A stretch of 64,000 nt of DNA, taken from contig NC_088300.1 of the NCBI RefSeq assembly GCF_032854445.1, forward strand, positions 29,741,608 to 29,805,607, read 5' to 3'. The translations under genes and the position numbers were made by a program. Below are positions 51,601-62,141 of the stretch, piece after piece. The notes under the pieces are model-generated. The model searched no databases and was not told the origin of the DNA. It saw nothing but the letters and a program-made list of their open reading frames with translations. Position 1 is the stretch's first letter. Each line of letters opens with the position of its first letter. The stretch comes from Liolophura sinensis. Taxonomy: Eukaryota; Mollusca; Polyplacophora; Chitonida; Chitonidae.

Positions 51601-54600
51601 ATTTATATCTGATTGGACAGGTGTTTATAGCCATATTCAAGAACTTTTCACTTTTTCGATCACGGCCAGTTTCATGAGTGGAAGAAACCGCAATGCCCCT
51701 CTGGCCTTAGGGAAGTTACTTACGAACTCTCCCACGCGTGGCGCACACCATAATGGCGTAAGACAAGGTGCCTTCAACGAACGTTAGGTTGTCCAAACGA
51801 GCTTCGTTGACCACTTATCAAGACCCCCACAAACACTGACCAACAGCGAATCCGCAAATTTAGTGTCCAAGGGTGGAACTGAACTCGCACCCCCTGTGAC
51901 TTAGCGATTGAAAAGATGAAGTAAAAATTGCATGCAAGCCTGTTTTTATTAGCCATAATGGTTCGGCCAGTACTCGCTCTTAGTAATTGAAAATTGCATG
52001 CAGGTTTGTTAAAATCTATCATGATGACTTTTACATCTTTAGATCTGCAGATTTGGTGTTTTTGGTATTTTCATTTTAGCACACAGTAGAATATCTGGAA
52101 TGTAATAATGTTCTCATGCACGCATACAAGTGGATAGGCTGTGAGTAGTTCTCACTATTCTGACCTTGCCGTGCCTTCACTATTTATTTCAGCGCCAACA
52201 ACTCTGTTCTCTGTGGGAACCACAAATATTGTGGCCGCCATGAAGGAGTGCAATGTAAAGAGGATATCAGTTTGTAATTCTGGTAAGGACAATTCCTGTT
52301 TATTTAATTGTCGCGCTCAAAATTATTTCACACATACGACGGCGGAGAAAACCATGCCGACTCATTGCGTTGAAAAACATGTGACAAACCTAGCTGTATT
52401 ATTCCAGTGACAAAGCAGTCATCATCTGCATTCGGTTGAAACATTAAGTTATATTCTTGTACACGAAATGCAAGACATGCTCATCTGAAGTGAAACATTG
52501 CGTGAATACTGTTTTTTTCCTCATGAAGTGTGTTCAATGGTTGAATGAAGTCTATTCTTCTGCATGAAATGCTAAACATTATCTCAAGTAAAACATTGAT
52601 TGGATACTGTTTTTTCTTCATGAAACGTCAGACATTGTTGAGTGGTTGTACGAATGCAGAGCTACGTAAAATGCCAGACATGATGTATAGTGAAGCGCTG
52701 TATTAGTTTGATCGTTTATGACCTGTGATCGTTGGTGGTGATCTATGACGTCACATCAGAGTTGCCACTTAAAACGTAAGACTGCTCGACTTCTGCATTC
52801 AAAGTGAATGTACACATTTGCCGTTTGGACCTTGAAACGAACTGTTTGAATACAAAAAAACATGTGGCGTCATGGATACCTTTTCCATGCGTCCCAACAG
52901 AGAACTGTCGAATTCCATGCTTAAAAAAATATTACTCGGTTGGAAAAATTCTGATAAAAAAAATCGATCTGTTTTCCACGACAGTGTTTGATATTCATCC
53001 ACAATTTAATAGAAAGTCTGTTGCCTGAGTGATGCTAGAATGTATTCTGTTATTGAGGCAGATTATTTTGTTAAATATAGCATATATATAGCATCTATTA
53101 ATTCAGTCTAGAGATAACAGGATATTGTGTTGAGTATGACAAAATATTATGTTTTAATAACAGAACTCATTCTAGCATCACTCAGGCAACAGAATTCCTG
53201 TTAAAATGAAGAGATTATTTTTTGAGTGTAATATTCCAGTTTACATTTTAATGTTTTCTTTGCCTTTTAAGTTACCCCATGTCACAGGAGTGTACAAAAT
53301 TTGAAAGACTGCAGTACAAATATTAAAACTAGAGCAGTGACAACAGTTTGATGTTTGGCAAGTCACACGTAACCGCTGAAATACAGCCACTTGTCTATTT
53401 ACTTCAGAGGGTTTTATTCTATCTAAATGCACAAGTAGTAGCAAATTACACGCCTCCTAACAACATGGCTTAAAATGAGTATAACAAATAGAAATCTGCA
53501 TCTGTTCTCGGTTTCAGCATTTGTATTTTTCCCTGAGGAGAAATTGCCAGCACGCTTTGTTCCCATAACCGAGGATCACAAACGACAGATAAAGATATTG
53601 GAGGAGAGTGACTTAGATTACATCATTGTATGTCCTCCACATATAGCCGGTAAGTAAACGTGATTTGGTTATGCTTGACATAGCTGGCCATTTGTATAGA
53701 AACTCGTGGTACTGTTCGTGATACTTAACGCCTGCATTATGTTTTTCATAACAGCCATAGCAGTCACAGTCGACATGGACAAAACGTTTGGAATCTTCGG
53801 CGTTTTATGGTTGTTACAACTAAGATTAGTAGAAAAACACATTGCTTTTAGTGGTTACAAGTTAGTGTCCGTCCCACCGTTCGTCCGCCCGTCCTTCTGT
53901 CCACTTCTTTGTAAACCCTATCTCTTCAAGATTATGACCAGATATATCAAACTTACACTAAACGTACACTATTCACGTTATGTGACCTTCGTCAATTTAA
54001 TTTTAAACATCACTGAGATCTTTTAAGTTATACGTTGTGCCAGGCCTGTAAAATAGGATATTTAATTTTTAAGCAAAATTTTCATCAATCGTGTACCAAA
54101 TATACCATACACCACATATTTTTTTAATCAAGGACCTTGCGCTTTCACCTATATTATCTTGCACTGTGAATTGCAATTGTGGTTAAAGTCGAGAGGTATT
54201 TAGTTCCTTGTAGGGTTGTTTTTTAACATCTTTCTTTTGACCACGAACTTAGAATAACGATGGTAATTGAAACTCATTACTACTTCTAATCTCTTTATCT
54301 TGTAAACTACTCAGTGTACACGTGGAATAACTTGACAACATAAAAAGCGTGTATTTATAGCTGTTACAATTACCTTTCGTAATGTTTCAAGGACATGAAA
54401 GGATGAAATCAGTTTTGTTGCAGTTGTACACTTATACCAAGATTAGCACACTTTTACCCAGATTGGCACACTTTTACCAAGACTAAGATTATGACGTTTA
54501 ATTAAATTAAATTTATTGGGAAATAATTTTGGACTTATTTTTGAAATATCAAAGATTCTGCATATCAATCCGTCTTGTTTTCACGAATATTGCAAGCATA

Positions 54601-54790
54601 CAACTTCATTCATTCATTTGTTTCTGTTCTTAAAGATGAACCGGCCACGGGAAAGATCGCTGTCCAAGAGTCGAGTAATGCGTCTAGGAAAGTTAGCAAA
54701 TACGACTTGGGAAACTTCCTGGTGAATTGCATGTTTCCAGAGACGGATCAGTATCTCCACAAAAGGGTTGGGGTTTCCAATCCACCCTAA
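48697..54790 (+). CDS. BLVRB: BLVRB: NADPH-dependent flavin / biliverdin-IX-beta reductase, complete, 5 exons
   Basis: Reduces flavins, and in vertebrates biliverdin IX-beta, with NADPH; a soluble cytosolic atypical short-chain dehydrogenase. Exons: 48697-48781, 50748-50906, 52193-52282, 53518-53649, 54636-54790. All borders are GT/AG with matching phase, giving 206 residues plus TAA, the same length as human BLVRB. The N-terminal Rossmann motif is VVIFGATGQTG (8-18), followed by VLVRDPTRL. The active-site Ser111 (SVCNSAF) and His153 (VCPPHIAG) fall at the human residue numbers. The late SKYDLGNF block matches human SKHDLGHF. A tandem second ATG at 48700 is possible, and a GTG further upstream is ignored. 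Introns 1-4 contain a SINE fragment, MITE-like repeats and a tandem duplication. Confidence 0.95.
49340..49488 (+). mobile_element. SINE family 1, 3' fragment in BLVRB intron 1
   Basis: Begins in the body at CTGCCAGCAACCTGCGGATG and runs to the AAATAAATAAATAAA tail; 5'-truncated. Confidence 0.88.
49558..49790. mobile_element. Diverged relative of the 53-kb MITE-like element
   Basis: Shares ATTATGTTAAATATGACGAA, TATTATGTTATAATAAC and AGATTATTTGTTTGAGTGTA, in order, with 53017-53235. Its inverted repeats are degraded. In BLVRB intron 1. Confidence 0.6.
51635..51755 (-). mobile_element. Degenerate SINE family 1 fragment in BLVRB intron 2
   Basis: Only the body is recognisable (TTCACTTTTTCGATCACGGCCAG to CTCTCCCACGCGTGG), and divergence is strong. 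Confidence 0.45.
52458..52710. repeat. Imperfect tandem duplication, about 101-bp unit
   Basis: Two units starting near 52460 and 52561 share GAAATGC.A.ACAT, AAACATTG and GGATACTGTTTTTT-like blocks; a third partial unit starts near 52665. In BLVRB intron 3. Confidence 0.6.
53017..53193. mobile_element. MITE-like element with 26-bp perfect inverted repeats
   Basis: The terminal segment 53017-53042 (starting TCTGTTGCCTGAG) is repeated exactly in inverted form at 53168-53193, and the match continues imperfectly inward (TTCTGTTATT). It is 177 bp long, AT-rich and non-coding. The true ends may lie a little outside, because the related copy at 49558 also shares the flanking GATTATTTGTTTGAGTGTAA. 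In BLVRB intron 3. Confidence 0.75.
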
Positions 54791-54821
54791 GGTGCTCGCC
54801 TACATCTGGCCATGATGCGGA

Positions 54822-54886
54822 TCCTGAGTCTGCAAGACATATATTAGTCTGCACGACATATATATAGTCTGCAAGACATATATTAG
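54822..54886. repeat. Short tandem repeat, about 20-bp unit
   Basis: Three copies of TCTGCAAGACATATATTAG with small changes, just after the BLVRB stop codon and probably in its 3' UTR. Confidence 0.8.
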
Positions 54887-55404
54887 CAATGAATTAATTT
54901 AAAGAAGGGTTTTACCTTTGTGCTCCGATTGTGAATTTAGTTCGAGATTGTATTTATGAAGCTGGCACCAATCGGGGGTTTGTCTGTAAGCCCCATTTCA
55001 GAACACAGAAATTACGTAAGACAAACGTAACGGGAATGCAATGGAGGCTGGAAACCAACGAGTTAGAGCCTCAACCCCTTATACTATGAGATTATATTAG
55101 CGAACGTGACTATATGGGGTCAATCACCTTGAATTTCATGCTGTAAGAACTGCAGTACAGTAGGGTGATTAATTCGTGAAAAAAGTATGGTTTACGTATG
55201 ATTTACAGTTAATCAAATGGAATTTCATAAGATTTTTTATCAACCTGGTACTGTATAAGCTAGTAAAAAATGCCATGAAATCATTGGGATTTTATTGTAA
55301 GTATATATGCTGAAAATACTGCAATGAAAGTTAAGTATTGTAACGGTGATACGGATATGACGTTGCATGTGTAAACGTGAGATAATGAAGGACCGAATGA
55401 TACC

Positions 55405-55515
55405 GAAGAGCATTTGTTTATCAAGGAGCATTTGTTTATTGAAGAGCATTAGTTTATCAAAGAGCATTTGTTTATTGAAGAGTATTTGTTTACCCGAAGA
55501 ACATTTGTTTACCGA
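55405..55515. repeat. Short tandem repeat, about 18-bp unit
   Basis: Six or so units of the form GAAGAGCATTTGTTTATC. Downstream of BLVRB and not part of any recognised exon. Confidence 0.85.
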
Positions 55516-55865
55516 CGAGAATGTGTTTAATCCACTGCCTTTTCACAACAAATACTCGTTTTCATTATTAAAAATATCAATGTTAAAATGGAATCGTGAT
55601 GTTTTTTTTGGAATATGAAATTAAACACATATTATAAATTGATATATTTCAGTTGGTGGACTTTATTGCACTTATTGTCGCCAAGACCTCTGAAAGATTC
55701 TTCCAGAAGCTAACATTTCTGTGACCACTAAGTTTGCCCGTTCGAATCCAGTTCCCATCGACTCAACCGTGACTTTACAGAAGAGCCCCAAAATAGAATT
55801 CTACTGTAACATCCTGAAAGCTACAATAGAAATGATTTTTTTAAAACCATAACTATGGTCAAATT

Positions 55866-55903
55866 CCCCCCCCCCCCCACCCCCCCCACCCCCCCACCCC
55901 ACC
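55866..55903. repeat. Poly-C tract
   Basis: Runs of 13, 7, 7 and 4 C separated by single A. The complementary strand has four G-runs and could form a G-quadruplex. Confidence 0.9.
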
Positions 55904-56084
55904 TTCAAAATGCTGAAAGAAGTGTTTTGTGTCTCCTGATCGTGAAAACTGGAAATATATTTTCTTAGCTTTATCTCAAAGCCTTTGTACATTATGTTGC
56001 GTATCACTCGCCCATTTCATTAGATGGTATAATGTTAGCCTGTATTTAGTTTTGCTGTCTGCAGTTCTTTAAGTCAGAGTTTCA

Positions 56085-56212
56085 CCAGGCACAAGCCGTG
56101 GGTCGAGGTTTCCCTAGGGCTTGGCATGCCTAGGTTTCTCCACTCAAACATCAAGCTCAGTGCCTTCATATAAGTGAAATGTTCTTCAGCACATAGCACT
56201 AACCAAACAACC
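56085..56212 (+). mobile_element. Degenerate SINE family 1 fragment
   Basis: The 3' region (CCTTCATATAAGTGAAATGTTCTTCAGC, ending ACTAACCAAACAA) matches family 1 with many changes. Confidence 0.5.
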
Positions 56213-56214
56213 GT

Positions 56215-58380
56215 ATATACATGTAGTAAGTACTTTTAATCTCTTGGAAGTCACACATAATGAGGTCAAAACAGAAAACTTTTATGTGTACAAAAGTAGC
56301 TAGAAATCATGGACAAGGTGTTGATCTGTAAAACCATGGGGCTCTGCTGGTCAGTTGAAGGTATCCCGAAAAACGGGAGATAACTCTTATTCAAGATAAT
56401 GTCTTATCATCACTAGGGTGATGGCGAAATAAACGACGAAATACTGAATCAAGAGAAACATTTCACCTTCGTTTCTCGCGTTAACATTACTCATATACTA
56501 CATTAATGTGTTACTACTAACAAAAGCATTGACTTCCATCTTAATATCAATTGGTGGATGGCCGTATATCTTCTGTGTGTAAATTTCTCCTCTTTGCAGC
56601 GTGCACAAACATAAGATGTGAATATCGCCAGTATAGTGAGTAAATTGTCTCTAATGCGCCAAAGTCGGGGTTACAACGGTTACTTATCTTTCCTTCACCG
56701 ATGAATCTTGGAACCCGTCCTAAGTGAAACGATCTTGGAATGACGATAAACCATAATGAAATAAATAACCCAACACCCACGAGTGCATATATTGTACAAA
56801 TATATTAATTATTCTGCTTTTTGGGCTGAATAGAACTGCAACGTCATCGCAATGAAACACAGTCACTAAATTAGAAAAAAAGATTGTGTTTGGAGACAAA
56901 TGAGTCTACTTTTTTGTCAGATTACACTTCTATATGTGTACTGAAAGTTAAACCTATGTAATTTTGTCACATAATCAGTTCATGGCCACGTGGTATTGGT
57001 GCCTGACTTTATTCGCTTGTGGAGGGGCTTGTATTGCCAGACGACGAAGTTCGATTTGCAGATGTCATAAAAAAAGAATCTATCGACCGTTGAGCTCAAC
57101 GAATCCGTTTCAATCGACTGACGACTCCCATCTAGGGGAGCTAGCTCATAAACATATATAAATATGTAGGCCCAAGGGCGGAAAAAGCATGTAGGCCCTA
57201 TATTAATAGTAATGTACAGTGGGAAAATTGCAGTTTACCATGTTTAGTTTAGGGAGAAAATATATTTGCAATAGTGTGATGTTTTATTCAGCGAAGGGGG
57301 CCTGTTTGTGTTACAAGTATATATAATTTCCGGAAACTAAAAATTGGGGGGGGGGGGAGGGTAAAAAGATATGTCCTGTTTATATAGCTGATTGACTGGT
57401 GGTTGAACCAGAGTTTTCTTGATACGAGCTGGGCGCTCTAATTACTCGGCCAACGTGGTACGGTATCTTATACCACGAGAGCTAATTGGATAACTGATTA
57501 ATGGCAAACTTTTTTTCTCTCTGGTAAATGGTAGCCTGGTTAACGGTTTTGACACATCATCCAGAGTAACAACTACTAAAACGAAAGGAATACATGACAA
57601 GGTATTTTATCAATGTTTAGGCAAAATTCTTTTTATTAACTTTGCCCTGTATAAACATCAACATAAAGTAGACAGAATAAGAGTGAACATGAAATACACA
57701 ATAACTTTTAAACTACAAATATTTTTGTTAGCTATTTTCATTTCCTCGTTAAGTAACGCACTACGTGATGTGCTGTAATGCTGATGTATATATGTATGTG
57801 CTGATGTGATATATCCAATGAATTCCGTGAGAGCTCATGCAAAGGATTTCAGCGACAGAGGTGAAACAGTGAAAACCTTATAAAGTCAAACTATAACATG
57901 CAGTATGGAAATATACACAATACAGAACTGGATTCCTACATTCGTGCATTTGGCACAGCCATAGGGTAAACGATATGACCATGTGGTGCGGATGTGTTCT
58001 ATTCACCTTTAATAAAGTCATCACGAATTTATCAGTCAGATTATCTCGATCAGCGCCCTGATTGCACGAAGAAGTTGATCACAGGGAACAGAATTGTCTC
58101 CCCTTAGCTATACACCGTATATAGCGTATGCCCTAAAAAAAAAAAAAAAAAAAAAAAAAAAACTAAGCAGGTCACTATGTACCTTCCACAGTCCATGTGC
58201 GCGTATATACTGTTCAGTGTCGAAATGACCTTGGAACAATCCTTTGAGAGCCATAAGTTTCAATTTCGTTTCACCTACTTCGTTAACTTATATCAGATAG
58301 ATCTGGCAATTAATATTAAAAACACAGATCTACTTCCAAAAATGAAATTTACATAATAATGTCCTGTCTCTTCGAGAATA
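56215..58380. other. Intergenic between BLVRB and the second vWA gene
   Basis: Apart from the A28 run and a G-rich tract near 57346-57360, nothing was recognised. The two flanking genes converge on this stretch. Confidence 0.4.
58135..58162. repeat. Poly-A run of 28
   Basis: Uninterrupted A28 between BLVRB and the second vWA gene. No retroposed body could be recognised next to it. Confidence 0.85.
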
Positions 58381-58387
58381 GCTGTAC

Positions 58388-59431
58388 CTACTTAGCTTTG
58401 TTTCTCCATACAGATTTCTTGACCATTCGCTTTGCTTGTTCCAGTTCAATTTCCCTTTCTTCAGTTGAGTACACGTCGGGAGTTGAACCTCTTCCAAGGG
58501 ATAGCGCAGGAGCTGCCGCAGCCGGTTTGAACAGACTTTGGACAGCCGACATATCCTCGCATTTAGACAGATGCTGGGCTGACAATGGTGCCTCTTTCAG
58601 AGCCGCTTTGTTCAAGTGAAGTTGTCGAACATTAGCCCCTTTGCTTTTCAGTTTTGCGTGCACACTTCTGGAAACCCTTTCCTCGGCGTCGTCGTCCAAA
58701 TCTCCACCGTGCTCCCGAAGCTCTTGGACCACCTCCGCCTCCACATCAGCTATCCACTGGTCCAGGGACAGCTCCTCCTGAGCACCTCCGATTATCACCT
58801 GGGTAAGCAGGTGCGCACCTCTTAGTGGCACGTATTGACCGCCAGTCAGGTATGCCACCGCCGTGAAGAAGTCCTTATACGGGGAGATGGACGGCTCGCA
58901 CCCCACCATGTAGATCGTCACCCCTTTCTCGGCCAGCTGACGAGTGACAACCATTGGGTCAATGCTAGCTGGGCAGCCGTTCGGAAAACTGTCGCCACTG
59001 CGTGACAGCCCGTGAGGTGGAGCATCAGCTATGAACACACATATTTTAGTTGATTTATCCCTCCAGGACAACTTGAGAAGATCGTGAAGGCCATCGGCAA
59101 CAGCTTCTGGCCTATCCCCTCCACCTTTGGCACTACAGTTCTCCAGCCAGCCCTTCATAGTGCTCACGGACCCTGTAAAGTCATGGGGTCGCGTCACGAA
59201 GGTCTGGTCCTGGGGCGGGTGGTCACGGTATTCCACTAAAGCCAGTCGGACGTCGCTGGTTTCCTTCGCTACGATCTGTTCCACGATTGTGCGAATGTTA
59301 TCCCTGGCTTGATTAATATAGGAGCCCATACTACTCGTGCAGTCCATAACAAAGGCCAAGTCCAGGACGGAGGAATCATGCTTGGCCAGATCGGGTCTCT
59401 GTACACGGTCCGCAGCTACACCTGAAGCCAT
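58388..59431 (-). CDS. vWA-domain protein, intronless paralogue (347 aa)
   Basis: Open frame ending at TAG 58388-58390. I take the start as the ATG at 59431 (MASGVAADR, context ACAAAATGG) rather than the in-frame ATG at 59509, because a TATA box lies between them at 59496-59503 and the protein then begins like its paralogue (MAS...). The vWA domain starts LDLAFVMDCTSSMGSYI, keeping the MIDAS DxTxS, with VRLALVEYRDHPP, GGGDRPEAVADGL and IADAPPHGLS. The RG-repeat tail of the 44.5-kb copy is absent and an alanine/proline-rich stretch (KPAAAAPALSLGRG) takes its place. The C-terminal QAKRMVKKSV motif is shared. No signal peptide or membrane helix. Function unknown; it belongs to the vwkA-type vWA group without a kinase domain. 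Confidence 0.87.
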   Translation of the reverse strand: MASGVAADRVQRPDLAKHDSSVLDLAFVMDCTSSMGSYINQARDNIRTIVEQIVAKETSDVRLALVEYRDHPPQDQTFVTRPHDFTGSVSTMKGWLENCSAKGGGDRPEAVADGLHDLLKLSWRDKSTKICVFIADAPPHGLSRSGDSFPNGCPASIDPMVVTRQLAEKGVTIYMVGCEPSISPYKDFFTAVAYLTGGQYVPLRGAHLLTQVIIGGAQEELSLDQWIADVEAEVVQELREHGGDLDDDAEERVSRSVHAKLKSKGANVRQLHLNKAALKEAPLSAQHLSKCEDMSAVQSLFKPAAAAPALSLGRGSTPDVYSTEEREIELEQAKRMVKKSVWRNKAK

Positions 59432-59495
59432 TTTGTATCTATATCTCCAGTCCACAACTTGGTTAAAGTGGGATATGCTTTTAAAATGTATACAG

Positions 59496-59503
59496 TTTAT
59501 ATA
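59496..59503 (-). promoter_or_regulatory. TATA box of the second vWA gene
   Basis: TATATAAA on the minus strand, 65 bp upstream of the ATG at 59431. Allowing the usual 25-30 bp to the transcription start, this leaves a 5' UTR of roughly 35-40 nt. It supports the 59431 start over the one at 59509. Not tested experimentally. Confidence 0.5.
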
Positions 59504-60317
59504 GCCCAAGTACGTTGTGTGTACGCTGTCGACGAGTAAACAGAAAGTGTTTTGCGAAATTCCTAGCTCTAAAGATAACTGACAAATGTGACCACGTCAC
59601 ATTGAACCCGTGTGTATGACGCACCGTCCCGGATAGATATAGGTGTCATGCGTCTCTAATGCTGATGGCAAGGTACAGCTAAGGCGACGAGAAGGGGGAT
59701 ACCCTAACTCAGTTCTCAATAATGCTCAAAATAGAACTAGGCCTCATACCTACTATACAGTTGTTGTTCGCTAGGAGGCGTGTCGATATATCCTCGTATA
59801 AATGTTTTTTAGGGAACATCGTATTGACCCACATACATCACTGGAACATGTTTGTTCATGTCTTAGCTATTATTGATCATACCACAGCATTCATTAACTG
59901 TGTGGAACAGATCGCTTAGTGACTCAAGCCTGGTATTTCATCAACACGTGTAAACTCTATAAAGGATTTGCTAACACTTGAGGCCGCACATGTCTTGCTG
60001 CGCGGGCTATGTCAAGAATCAGATTAAATACGCGTTGATACAGGAATTTGAATGTTTCATTTCTGTTTTATGAAACCATTGTAAAGAGGACTTAATCAAT
60101 GTGGAGAGGACTGAGTCCTCGTTGACATAACAAGATTTGTATTTTTAAACTGTAATATCCAAAAACAGCCCTGCGAGGTTTCTGTCTATTAAACAGGAGG
60201 AATGTTTAATTTATGATGTGCTGCTTTATTTTCGATTTCACCGGGAGCTTACGAATAATGAGAATAAGAAAATGGTTTTAGATGAGCGTGTTTAATAAAT
60301 TTGGTAGATAATGCCTG

Positions 60318-60800
60318 TATGGTTTATTTATTTATTTACTTATTTGATTGGTGTTTAATGCCATGTACTCAAGAATTTGTCACTTATACAATACACATGT
60401 GGTCAGTTTTATTTATGAAGGATACCGGCGTTTGCTTCAGTAAGTTACTGTCGCCGTCGTATAAGGGAAATATTCTTGGTGCGGCGAAAATCACCCACAA
60501 AATACAATAAATCAGGAAGTTACTGACTAACTTTCCAGCGCCTGAGCTACATAGCTATGCGCGCCATACTGGTGGAAGACAAGCGGTCTTGAAAGATTTA
60601 TTTGTTTACCCACTTATACGACAACAGCCAGCATTATAGTGGAAGGAAACCGGACAAAGGCCGGGAGGTGTGTGTTTGTTGGGGGGGGGGGGGGGGGGGG
60701 GGGGCATGGCCATCAGCAGGGTGCCGTATGGCCGGAAAGGAAGCCAATATGACTGTATTCACGCAAACGAGCGTGAAAGCCAAACGTTGTTAGTCATTTT
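60318..60800. mobile_element. Cluster of SINE family 1 fragments in both orientations
   Basis: A minus-oriented tail and body (TTTATTTATTTATTTACTTA...) at 60318-60400, a plus-oriented 3' end (CGCCGTCGTATAAGGGAAAT) at about 60445-60512, and a minus-oriented body at about 60595-60760 interrupted by a 24-G run. Nested or rearranged insertions are the simplest reading. Confidence 0.65.
60681..60704. repeat. Poly-G run of 24
   Basis: Uninterrupted G24 inside a SINE remnant. Such runs are prone to sequencing error, so the exact length is uncertain. Confidence 0.85.
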
Positions 60801-61539
60801 TTGTCTCTAAGGCTCCACGAATAATTAGTGTGCGAGAATCAAGGAATCCCCTGTCTCAGGCTGGGGTCCAACCTCCAAGTGGTGCGCAAGAGACTGCGAG
60901 TGGCTCATGTTACATATTACCTAAAGACAGAACAATAAATATAACGTGTGTAATGGATATTATCGTACTATCAGCTGTGAGCTGTGACAGAAACTAAAAA
61001 GCACACGCCTATTTAAGTGATTCTGTTCACTTTATCGCAATACAGGTGTTGAAGAAAAAAATATTTATATGCACGTTACCTAGACATAAGGGGAATTAAA
61101 AAAAAACACAATACCAATGATTAATTGTTTAGTCGAAATTAACTGATCTATAATTTGTATTGTAAACAAGCTTAGCAATTTTTAAACCATTGTCTTTTTT
61201 GAGATGACTTTTTAGTGTTCCGAATGAAAAAGGTGAAATTTGAGCTGAATACTGTTATCGCGAACAGTTCGGCGGCTTCATCGTGATTACGCTGAATTTA
61301 TTCTCGGAATTTTACTGAAACTTCCAAGGTTCTGAGCCGATTATCCAAGGATGACCAGATCTCGGCATGGTCGTATTCATCTGTAAACCAATTCTTTGTA
61401 GGTTGATAAATGGACAATATCAGCCCTCACACAATAGGATGTAAGTCTCTATAATTCGATCTTCTCCGCTGCATGTTGCTGTTGTTAAATAACGCCTTTG
61501 TCCATCGACCTGTTATGCGATCGGGGTATTGATTTCTAA

Positions 61540-61660
61540 TTTTCAAGACGGCTCTGTCCGATGATGGCGGCGGCTGGCGACCCGCCTCTCGTTTCTATGG
61601 CGACATCGTGCATCGATTTTGTGACGTCACTCTACCGTCCATAGAACGGACAGACTGATC
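61540..61660 (+). promoter_or_regulatory. GC-rich region with consensus CRE, likely promoter
   Basis: A GC-rich island in AT-rich surroundings holds the perfect palindromic cAMP-response element TGACGTCA at 61622-61629. It lies about 460 bp upstream of the signal-peptide ATG at 62090. The CRE is symmetric, so it gives no orientation; the assignment rests on proximity. Confidence 0.4.
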
Positions 61661-62089
61661 GATTCCTGGGTGTGTTAGAAGGATGCTTCGTACAATATGC
61701 CTATAAACGATGCCATTCTACATCTTTTTCTCCCAATTAACGATTCTGTTCTACCTTACTTTTTAAATTTCAATCGAACACCACACAAATCTATTGCAGA
61801 GACTAAATCGTCGTCAATTTGTCGTCAAAAGTCGCAATCTACGACGGCCTAATCGCCGACAAACACCTTGGAATGGACTCGTCCGGCTACTTTCATCTTC
61901 TTGGCTCGTGGACTGGATTTAGTACGGGTACGACGCTAACACTTGCCGGACCATCTGAGTTTAGTCAGAGCTCAGCACAACACTTCCAGCCTGTGTTATA
62001 TGAGAGCTTGGCTTGAGATTCCACGCAATTCCACGGCTACCCTACCTGAATAGATCCAGTGTCGCCGAGCTACCTTCGAAACTGCCAAA

Positions 62090-62141
62090 ATGCAAAGTCT
62101 CGCATTATTCGGCTGCATCGTAGTTTCTCTTACATATCAAG
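62090..62141 (+). CDS. First coding exon of a secreted/membrane protein gene (partial)
   Basis: ATG at 62090 opens MQSLALFGCIVVSLTYQ, a typical signal peptide: short polar start, hydrophobic core, no charged residues. The frame ends at a strong donor, CAAG|GTAAGC, in phase 1. The rest of the gene must lie beyond the window, because no matching acceptor with a recognisable protein appears before 64000. The GC-rich stretch from about 61.5 kb with a consensus CRE is a likely promoter, giving a 5' UTR of several hundred bases. A 47-codon uORF starts at 61873. The family cannot be named. Confidence 0.55.

Noticed and set aside
59432-59509. N-terminal extension of the second vWA protein
   Set aside because: A TATA box lies within this stretch and the paralogue starts at the equivalent of 59431.
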